From an uncultured Eubacterium sp. (GTDB lineage: Bacteria > Bacillota_A > Clostridia > Lachnospirales > Lachnospiraceae), in contig CAOKJJ010000138.1 in NCBI GenBank assembly GCA_948468465.1, positions 1-14,236 of the forward strand: DNA of 14,236 bases, written 5' to 3'. Both the position numbers and the translations under genes were made by a program. The notes beneath the pieces are model-generated. The model was not told the DNA's origin. It saw only the letters and a program-made list of their open reading frames with translations, and searched no databases. This document shows positions 7,458 to 14,236 of the stretch, piece by piece; within the stretch, counting starts at the first letter, position 1; every line of letters starts with the position of its first letter.

Positions 7458-7523
7458 TTATTTTCTGCCAGACCCATACATCCCCGCAGAACTCATCGTG
7501 GTTTCAGGCATCCTGTCCGCCAT
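7458..7523 (-). CDS. Candidate 21-codon ORF between ispA and dxs
   Basis: Twelve bases after the ispA stop, an ATG (7523-7521) opens a frame of 21 codons ending at TAA 7460-7458. The product begins MADRMPETTMSSAGMYGSGR and ends in lysine. GGAAGGA lies directly before the ATG, closer than the ideal spacing. The ORF ends 24 bases before the dxs start preferred here. It could be a coupling or leader peptide for dxs, or chance. I do not recognise the sequence. Confidence 0.25.
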   Translation of the reverse strand: MADRMPETTMSSAGMYGSGRK

Positions 7524-7534
7524 TCCTTCCACAA

Positions 7535-8434
7535 CTAGCTGCGCCTTTTTACCAGATACTGCAGCAGATCGTTTAAAAATTCACTTTTTACCGGCAGCTT
7601 CCCCATACAGCAAGCCGCTTCTTCCGTCAGCTGCCGCACCTGTTCCCTGGCCGTTTCTATTCCATAAATAGAAACATACGTACTTTTCTCATTCTTCTCA
7701 TCCGAGCCCACCGGCTTTCCTAACTCCTCCAGTGTGCTTGTCACATCCAAAATATCATCCTGAATCTGAAACGCGACACCTACTTTTTCCGCCGCCTGTT
7801 CCAGCTGGGCGGCTTCGCTTTCTCCTGCCCCTGCCAGCACCGCGCCGATCATCATAGACGCCTGTATCAACGCCCCTGTTTTCAGCCGGTAAATAAACTC
7901 CAGCGTATGTGCGTCGATATCTTTATGGCCTTCATTTTGCACATCTACGACTTGTCCGCCAAGCATCCCGTAAACACCTGACTTTTGCGCTAAAATCTGC
8001 ATGGCCTTTGCCGTACGGACCAGGTCTCCTTCCATAGAAAAAGCCTTTGCCGCCGTTTCAAACGCATAATTTAGCAATGCGTCCCCGGCCAGTATTCCCA
8101 TTGCTTCTCCATAAACAACATGCGTTGTTTTTCTTCCGCGGCGGTACCTATCATCATCCATCGCAGGCAGATCATCATGTATTAAAGAATACGTATGAAT
8201 CATCTCTATCGCTGCCAGAAACGGCTCTATGACAGCGCCCTGCCCTCCGAACATCCGGTAGGTCTCAAGCATCAGCATCGGCCGCAGACGTTTTCCTCCT
8301 GATAAAAGGCTGTAACTCATCGCCTCCATAATCAATTTCTGATCGCCTTCCGCCGGTGGCAAATAGTGATGCAGAACCTGTTCAATTTCCGCCGTTCGCT
8401 TATCTATTTCCTGTTTCAATTCCAATTCCTTCAT
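7535..8434 (-). CDS. ispA: Farnesyl/geranyl diphosphate synthase (short-chain polyprenyl synthase)
   Basis: This enzyme condenses IPP with DMAPP and GPP to make C15 (possibly C10) prenyl diphosphates, the precursor for undecaprenyl phosphate and quinone or heme side chains. Its 299 residues match bacterial FPP synthases. Motifs: GGKRLRP (46-52), first aspartate-rich motif DDLPAMDDD (87-95) with the two-residue insertion typical of bacterial type II FPP synthases, KTG (185-187) and second aspartate-rich motif QDDILD (225-230). GGAGAAGGA precedes the ATG at good spacing. It follows xseB by 37 bp and precedes dxs, so two steps of isoprenoid synthesis lie side by side. Exact chain length cannot be proved from sequence. 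Confidence 0.95.
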   Translation of the reverse strand: MKELELKQEIDKRTAEIEQVLHHYLPPAEGDQKLIMEAMSYSLLSGGKRLRPMLMLETYRMFGGQGAVIEPFLAAIEMIHTYSLIHDDLPAMDDDRYRRGRKTTHVVYGEAMGILAGDALLNYAFETAAKAFSMEGDLVRTAKAMQILAQKSGVYGMLGGQVVDVQNEGHKDIDAHTLEFIYRLKTGALIQASMMIGAVLAGAGESEAAQLEQAAEKVGVAFQIQDDILDVTSTLEELGKPVGSDEKNEKSTYVSIYGIETAREQVRQLTEEAACCMGKLPVKSEFLNDLLQYLVKRRS

Positions 8435-8469
8435 ATTTTTCCTTCTCCAAGTCAGGTGTCACTGCCGGA

Positions 8470-8485
8470 TTTCAAATATTTGAAA
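8470..8485. repeat. 16-bp perfect palindrome at the xseB stop
   Basis: TTTCAAATATTTGAAA is perfectly self-complementary and overlaps the end of xseB, including its TGA. A perfect 16-bp palindrome is expected less than once in a window this size by chance. It could be a protein-binding site, but it has no loop and lies inside an operon, so a weak or coincidental role is likely. Confidence 0.4.
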
Positions 8486-8738
8486 ACTCCTCCAGTTCGC
8501 CACGTTCGTTCACCATCAATATTTTTTTCTCAATCTGGTCTACCTTTTCATTACAGATTTTCAGCTTTCGTATTCCTTCCTCATAAAAGCGAAAGGAATC
8601 TTCCAGTGAAATTTGAGGATTTTCCAGCTGTGTGATACATTGCTCTACCTGCGCCAATGTTTCTTCCAGACTCAGCGGATCTGCAGGCGTCCCTTCGTGG
8701 CCGGCCGCTTCTTTTTTTTCCAACTCTTTATTCATCAT
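8472..8738 (-). CDS. xseB: Exodeoxyribonuclease VII small subunit
   Basis: XseB is the small helical subunit that assembles in several copies on XseA to form exonuclease VII. The protein has 88 residues. The family core runs from SLEETLAQVEQCITQLE through SLEDSFRFYEEGIRKLKICNE to the C-terminus (about 23-75). The first 22 residues are a charged, less conserved extension (KELEKKEAAGHEG region). AGAGGA lies before the ATG at 8738; a second ATG follows immediately. It overlaps the end of xseA by 11 bases, as expected for subunits made together. Confidence 0.93.
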   Translation of the reverse strand: MMNKELEKKEAAGHEGTPADPLSLEETLAQVEQCITQLENPQISLEDSFRFYEEGIRKLKICNEKVDQIEKKILMVNERGELEEFSNI

Positions 8739-9978
8739 GCAATCCTCTTTCTTCCATTATCATTGACTGCTCTCCTGTCTGCTCTGTTTCTAATACTCTG
8801 GCATGTATCCTGCCGTCTAAGGTACGGACGGTAATTTCATCTCCTGTCTGCACCTGTGCCGTATGCGTAAGCGGCCGCCCCTGTTCATCCGTCACATAAG
8901 AAAACCCCTGGCTTAGCTTTTTTACCGGAGAACCTGCTTCTAAACGCCCGGCCAGCAGCTGCAGACGATGCCTGTCCATCTGCAGCCTTTGGTTCATCCG
9001 CTGTGTCAGCTTTTCTTCCAGGTCTGCCAGATATTGCTTCTTACTGTTCAGCATTGCCTGCGGACTCAGGTAGCCCAGGCGCATCTGCAGCTGCTGCTGT
9101 TTTTGACGTTCCAGCCGGATATGCTCACACATCCGCACATACAAGGTCGTATGCAGCAGACGCAGTGTCTCGCGGAACTGTCCAAAATCATAAACCGCCA
9201 GCTCTGCTGCCGCAGACGGTGTAGGCGCACGCAAATCCGCCACATAATCCGCAATCGTTGTATCCGTCTCATGACCAACCGCGGATATAATCGGTATGCT
9301 GCAGTCAAAAATCGCCCTTGCCACAATCTCTTCATTGAAAGCCCACAGATCTTCGATCGAACCGCCGCCGCGGCCTACAATCATCACATCTACCCCGATC
9401 TGCTCCAAAGCCCGGATCCCGTTTACGATGCTTTGCGCCGCACCGTCTCCCTGCACAAGAGCCGGATATAAAATCAGCTGCACATAAGGATTTCTTCTGC
9501 CGCTGATGTTGCGGATATCCTGTATCGCCGCTCCTGTCGGCGCGGTAACAATCCCAAGCCTGCGGATATATTTTGGAATCGGCTGTTTATATTCCGGTGC
9601 AAACATTCCCATTTCCGCAAGTTCTTTTTTTAACGCCTCGAATTTTAAAAACAGCGCGCCCGCCCCATCCAGGGATATTTCCTTCGCATACATCTGATAA
9701 CGGCCGTCCCGTTCATAGACTTCCACGGAACCTGTCACAACGACATGGTCTCCATCCTGCATCCGAAATTTCAGGCCGTTTTTTCGGTTCCCCGCAAACA
9801 TGACAGCTGCCATCGTACCCGTTTGATCTTTTAAGGAAAAATAAATATGTCCGGAACTATGATATTTACAGTTGGATATTTCTCCCTTCACGCTGATTTT
9901 GCGAAGCATAAAATCCTGCGCAAACATATTTTTAATGTACGTATTTACCTGTCCTACGCTATACACATGTTTCATCAT
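8728..9978 (-). CDS. xseA: Exodeoxyribonuclease VII large subunit
   Basis: XseA is the catalytic subunit of exonuclease VII, which degrades single-stranded DNA from both ends into oligonucleotides. The 416 residues show an N-terminal OB-fold (about 5-105, with ISVKGEISNCKYHSSGHIYFSLKD in the family pattern) and the catalytic domain with GRGGGSIEDLWAFN (202-215) and GHETDTTIADYVADLRAPTPS (235-255). A coiled-coil stretch (about 260-345) and a C-terminal segment with LSQGFSYV (355-362) follow. The start overlaps the nusB stop by an ATGA-type joint (9975-9978), with a second ATG directly after it. The gene overlaps xseB by 11 bases at its end. Confidence 0.96.
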   Translation of the reverse strand: MMKHVYSVGQVNTYIKNMFAQDFMLRKISVKGEISNCKYHSSGHIYFSLKDQTGTMAAVMFAGNRKNGLKFRMQDGDHVVVTGSVEVYERDGRYQMYAKEISLDGAGALFLKFEALKKELAEMGMFAPEYKQPIPKYIRRLGIVTAPTGAAIQDIRNISGRRNPYVQLILYPALVQGDGAAQSIVNGIRALEQIGVDVMIVGRGGGSIEDLWAFNEEIVARAIFDCSIPIISAVGHETDTTIADYVADLRAPTPSAAAELAVYDFGQFRETLRLLHTTLYVRMCEHIRLERQKQQQLQMRLGYLSPQAMLNSKKQYLADLEEKLTQRMNQRLQMDRHRLQLLAGRLEAGSPVKKLSQGFSYVTDEQGRPLTHTAQVQTGDEITVRTLDGRIHARVLETEQTGEQSMIMEERGLHDE

Positions 9979-10370
9979 ACAAGTTTTGCCAGCACTCCAT
10001 TCACAAATGACGGCGCGCCGTCACTGCTGTAGATTTTTGCAAGTTCCACAGCTTCATTAATCGCCACGCCTGTCGGTATGTCCGCTTCATATTTGATTTC
10101 GTAAACTGCCAGACGAATCAGCGCTAAATCAACCTTGGCCATACGGGTCGTCTTCCACCCGGTAGCCTTTTCATTGACAGCGGCGTCAATCTCTTCCCGC
10201 CTGTTATAAATATCACGCAGTTTCTGCTCTAAATAATTCCTTTTTCCCTCATCTGTTTCTTCCAGTTCCTGCATAAACAGTGTAATCTGTTCCTCAATCT
10301 CTTCTTTATCATAAAAATCTGTCTGAAATAACATTTTAAAAATCTGTTCCCTGATTTCTCTCCTGTTCAT
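9975..10370 (-). CDS. nusB: Transcription antitermination factor NusB
   Basis: NusB binds boxA RNA with NusE (ribosomal protein S10) and promotes antitermination of rRNA transcription. The 131-residue all-helical protein begins MNRREIREQIFKMLFQTDF and carries the family features LALIRLAVYEI (82-92), AINEAVELAK (103-112) and the C-terminal DGAPSFVNGVL (117-127). The start at 10370 is supported by AGAGAGGGA at the right spacing and by family length; the frame is open further upstream but those residues do not look like NusB. It follows a hairpin terminator after the Asp23-family gene and is coupled to xseA. Confidence 0.95.
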   Translation of the reverse strand: MNRREIREQIFKMLFQTDFYDKEEIEEQITLFMQELEETDEGKRNYLEQKLRDIYNRREEIDAAVNEKATGWKTTRMAKVDLALIRLAVYEIKYEADIPTGVAINEAVELAKIYSSDGAPSFVNGVLAKLV

Positions 10371-10412
10371 AATTCCCTCTCTGTCACAGCCTTTGCCTTT
10401 AAGCCCGCCATA

Positions 10413-10440
10413 TGATAAAAGGAGTGCCGCGTGACACTCC
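10413..10440 (-). terminator. Hairpin terminator between asp23-like gene and nusB
   Basis: On the minus strand GGAGTGT (10440-10434) pairs with GCACTCC (10427-10421) over a 6-base loop, including one G-U pair, followed by TTTTATCA (10420-10413). The stem is short and the T run brief, so partial termination with read-through into nusB is likely. This would give more asp23-like mRNA than nusB-operon mRNA, since I see no other strong promoter before nusB. Confidence 0.65.
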
Positions 10441-10470
10441 AAATACAGCCGATGACCGACTTTGCAAAAG

Positions 10471-10848
10471 CTATCTGCTGCTGCTCATATCCACACTGGC
10501 AATCCGTACATTTACAGCGTTCACTTCCAGGCCTGTCATCGTTTCAATCGCCGTTTTCACTTTCTCCTGTACTTTGGCTGAGATTTCAGGTATTGCATAT
10601 CCATATGCAATATTTAACGCTACGTCCACTGTCACGCAGTTGTCAACCACCTCTACCTTAACCCCTTTTGCAAGATTTTTTCTGCCAAGCTTGCTGACAA
10701 GCTCATTGGTAATATTGCCTGCCATAGAACTGACGCCCTCAATTTCCGTAGCCGCCAGGCCAGCGATAATTGTAACAACCTCATCAGCAATATTTACCTC
10801 ACCCAGGCTGTCTTCTTTGATGCTGTATACTTTTCTATCTTCTGCCAT
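10471..10848 (-). CDS. Asp23/Gls24 family envelope stress response protein (YqhY-like)
   Basis: This 125-residue protein belongs to the Asp23/Gls24 family (DUF322). Family traits visible are GEVNIADEVVTIIAGLAATEIEGVSSM near the N-terminus (16-42), the central VKVEVVDNCVTVDVALNIAYGYAIP (63-87) and VNAVNVRIASVDM near the end. The gene corresponds by position to B. subtilis yqhY, upstream of nusB, whose product is linked to control of acetyl-CoA carboxylase; other members respond to envelope or alkaline stress. There is no signal peptide or membrane segment, so it is probably cytoplasmic. AGGAGG (10861-10856) precedes the ATG, and a near-consensus promoter lies at 10894-10922. The biochemical role here is inferred from family and position. 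Confidence 0.93.
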   Translation of the reverse strand: MAEDRKVYSIKEDSLGEVNIADEVVTIIAGLAATEIEGVSSMAGNITNELVSKLGRKNLAKGVKVEVVDNCVTVDVALNIAYGYAIPEISAKVQEKVKTAIETMTGLEVNAVNVRIASVDMSSSR

Positions 10849-10893
10849 GTAAATTCCTCCTAAAATAAACCGTTATATATTAAATGTTATCTT

Positions 10894-10922
10894 ATTTTAT
10901 CAAAGATATTTAAAAATCACAA
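10894..10922 (-). promoter_or_regulatory. SigA-type promoter for the asp23-like gene
   Basis: On the minus strand TTGTGA (10922-10917) and TAAAAT (10899-10894) are separated by exactly 17 bases. Transcription would start near 10887, giving a leader of about 40 bases with AGGAGG before the ATG at 10848. It probably also drives the downstream nusB-to-spoIVB genes by read-through. Confidence 0.7.
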
Positions 10923-10949
10923 CCATCTGTAGAAATTTTTCTGAAATCA

Positions 10950-10978
10950 TTGCCAAATGTTCCTGCCTGTACTATAAT
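10950..10978 (+). promoter_or_regulatory. SigA-type promoter for the 96-residue gene
   Basis: TTGCCA (10950-10955) and a perfect TATAAT (10973-10978) are 17 bases apart. The start point would be near 10985, about 25 bases before the ATG at 11010, with AAAGGAGG in between. It lies back to back with the asp23-like promoter; a small inverted repeat, AGAAA/TTTCT (10931-10942), lies between the two -35 boxes. Confidence 0.75.
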
Positions 10979-11009
10979 AAATCATCACAAATCAGAAAGG
11001 AGGATCCCA

Positions 11010-11300
11010 ATGATTCAAAGTACAGACCTGTTTCATCTCCCATTTTATAAAAAATCACCTTATTCCGGCAGCCTGAAAGGCATGCGGTTTTATATCGAAA
11101 AGTCGCAGGAAAATGATGCCGATATTTTTAAAGTATGGATTTTTCCCGGCCCACTCTGTTTTGAAAAAACCGATGAGCAATTAAAACAGTCTCATATATT
11201 CGCTTTTACCGAAGAAAGCATTCCTCTGATTGCGGAGTGGCTCAACGAACAGTATGCAGCCAAACAGGATTACTGGAAAAAACACAGATCTTTTTTTTGA
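11010..11300 (+). CDS. Uncharacterised 96-residue protein
   Basis: I do not recognise a named family. The ATG at 11010 has AAAGGAGG (10996-11003) at ideal spacing and a near-consensus promoter, so it is almost certainly expressed; the same frame is open upstream to 10950, but that part contains the promoter. The protein is soluble, without signal peptide or membrane segment. It starts MIQSTDLFHLPFYKKSPYSG, has a likely beta pair around KGMRFYIEKS and IFKVWIFPGP (23-49), and a likely C-terminal helix IPLIAEWLNEQYAAKQDYW (71-89). This suggests a small alpha/beta domain. It is the only plus-strand gene here and converges on ligA with a 13-bp gap; a T8 run at its stop, preceded 8 bases earlier by A6, may help termination. 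Confidence 0.88.
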   Translation: MIQSTDLFHLPFYKKSPYSGSLKGMRFYIEKSQENDADIFKVWIFPGPLCFEKTDEQLKQSHIFAFTEESIPLIAEWLNEQYAAKQDYWKKHRSFF

Positions 11301-11313
11301 TTTTCTAATCATC

Positions 11314-13335
<2,022 letters not shown>

Positions 13336-13343
13336 TCATGCCA

Positions 13344-14081
13344 TTAATATACCGTTTCATTCGAAGAGCCTTCCAGCATCTGCTCCAGCTTATGTAACTC
13401 CTCCGGCGTCACCTTCCGATACTTTCCAGACGGAAGGTCGCCCAGACAAATATTCATAATTCTTACTCTCTTTAGGCTAACCACACGATAATCAAAATAT
13501 TCACACATTCTGCGAATCTGCCGATTCATCCCCTGTGTCAGTATCATACGGAAGCTTCTTTTTCCGGTACGCTCCACCTCGCATTTTCTCGTCATCGTAC
13601 CCAGAATCGGTACACCGCCCGCCAATGCGCGCAAAAACGAATCTGTCACCGTTTTATGAACCGTAACAACATACTCTTTTTCATGCCGGTTGCCAGCCCG
13701 CATAATCTTATTTACAAAATCACCCTCATTCGTCATCAAAATCAATCCTTCCGATTGCTTATCTAATCTTCCGATCGGATAAATGCGCTTTGGATAATTC
13801 AAAAAATCCACAATATTATTTTTTTCCCGTTTCTGCGCTGTACAGACAATGCCTTTCGGTTTGTTTACGGCAAGCAGGATGCGTTCTTCTTCAGCTTTTA
13901 CTAATCTGCCCTGAAAATATACCGGCATGCCAGGAATTACGACATCGCCAATCTGTGCAACGGTCTCTCCTATCCGTACATTACCGGCCGCAATCTGACG
14001 GTCCGCCTCTCTTCTGGAGCAAATGCCTGCGGCGCTCATATATTTATTAATTCTTACCTTTTCTATATTATTCTCTTCCAT
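13344..14081 (-). CDS. rluF: 23S rRNA pseudouridine synthase, RluF type
   Basis: This member of the RsuA/RluB/RluE/RluF family isomerises uridine to pseudouridine; RluF acts on U2604 of E. coli 23S rRNA. The 245 residues contain an N-terminal S4 domain (RINKYMSAAGICSRREADR, 10-28), the core strand LAVNKPKGIVCT (70-81), the catalytic aspartate in GRLDKQSEGLILMTN (D107) and the C-terminal QGMNRQIRRMCEYFDYRV (184-201). The VRIMNICLG stretch after it is the RluF-like feature that separates it from RluB, though the exact site is inferred. GGATGGG lies upstream of the ATG at 14081. It lies 35 bp before ligA and may be cotranscribed with it; no terminator is seen between them. Confidence 0.92.
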   Translation of the reverse strand: MEENNIEKVRINKYMSAAGICSRREADRQIAAGNVRIGETVAQIGDVVIPGMPVYFQGRLVKAEEERILLAVNKPKGIVCTAQKREKNNIVDFLNYPKRIYPIGRLDKQSEGLILMTNEGDFVNKIMRAGNRHEKEYVVTVHKTVTDSFLRALAGGVPILGTMTRKCEVERTGKRSFRMILTQGMNRQIRRMCEYFDYRVVSLKRVRIMNICLGDLPSGKYRKVTPEELHKLEQMLEGSSNETVY

Positions 14082-14160
14082 TTTTTCCCATCCTGCATTT
14101 AAAAGAAATTTTTGGCTGTCCGGACGCCGGGTGAGGGGGAACTGGCCTGGTTTGCGGTTC

Positions 14161-14236
14161 CTACTCCAGAATGTTAAGAATTTCTAGGCATTCTGCATGA
14201 ACGTAGTGGCCCCGTCCGGTCGCGTCGCGTAGTCCG
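14161..14236 (-). CDS. Partial CDS, last 24 codons of an unidentified protein
   Basis: A minus-strand frame enters from the right edge and ends at TAG (14163-14161). It reads GLRDATGRGHYVHAECLEIL and then NILE, which looks protein-like; the single H-x-x-x-x-C pair is not enough to claim metal binding. The stop lies 79 bp before the rluF start. That gap has a 7-bp inverted repeat (GGAACTG/CGGTTCC, 14139-14145 and 14156-14162 region) without a T run, so I do not call a terminator. The family cannot be assigned from this fragment, and the frame may be chance. Confidence 0.4.
   Translation of the reverse strand, partial: GLRDATGRGHYVHAECLEILNILE

Noticed and set aside
8968..9471. Plus-strand open frame of 167 codons
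   Set aside because: It is antisense to xseA, which is intact. The Gln/His/Arg-rich translation is a by-product of the xseA codons.
10371..10442. Longer nusB start adding 24 residues
   Set aside because: The extension would begin inside the terminator hairpin and lacks family similarity, whereas the ATG at 10370 has a strong ribosome site and gives the normal NusB N-terminus.
10950..11009. Upstream in-frame extension of the 96-residue plus-strand gene
   Set aside because: This stretch is the -35/-10 promoter and Shine-Dalgarno sequence, so it is not translated.
14102..14160. Terminator or structured RNA before rluF
   Set aside because: A 7-bp inverted repeat is present but no T run follows it. 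I could not match the GC-rich segment to RNase P, 6S, SRP or tmRNA sequence motifs.

Overview
The window is chromosomal core DNA from a spore-forming Bacillota species, most likely Lachnospiraceae or a close Clostridia relative. The basis is the gene content and order: spoIVB, recN, an ArgR-type regulator, nadK, tlyA, dxs, ispA, xseB, xseA, nusB and an Asp23-family gene form a conserved clostridial block. GC content looks moderate and strong AGGAGG-type ribosome sites are common. I see no mobile element, CRISPR array, tRNA or rRNA.

Layout: almost everything reads on the minus strand, so transcription runs from right to left. From the right edge these are the last 24 codons of an unidentified protein (14161-14236), an RluF-type pseudouridine synthase and NAD-dependent DNA ligase (ligA). 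One gene then faces the other way: a 96-residue protein I do not recognise (11010-11300, plus strand). Its promoter lies back to back with that of the Asp23-family gene in the 161 bp region 10849-11009. Leftward from there run asp23-like, a hairpin terminator, nusB, xseA, xseB, ispA, dxs, tlyA, nadK, argR, recN and spoIVB. Several joints are 4-base ATGA stop/start overlaps (nusB/xseA, dxs/tlyA, tlyA/nadK), and xseA/xseB overlap by 11 bases, which indicates translational coupling. The left edge holds a terminator-like hairpin and the first 25 codons of another minus-strand gene. By position this should be spo0A, and its N-terminus aligns loosely with a response-regulator start.

How the genes fit together: the block combines rRNA transcription antitermination and rRNA modification (nusB, tlyA, rluF), DNA repair and ligation (xseA/xseB exonuclease VII, recN, ligA), the start of isoprenoid synthesis (dxs, ispA), NADP supply (nadK; NADPH is used in the MEP pathway), arginine-responsive regulation (argR) and the sigma-K checkpoint protease of sporulation (spoIVB).

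I find no obviously new multi-gene system. The most unusual signals are in the junctions: two perfect 11-bp inverted repeats inside a possible 38-codon ORF between recN and spoIVB; a strong ribosome site separated from the recN start by a hairpin; a possible 21-codon ORF between ispA and dxs; the unassigned 96-residue protein with its own near-consensus promoter; and the nested inverted repeats downstream of spoIVB. The longest gene-free stretch is 161 bp.
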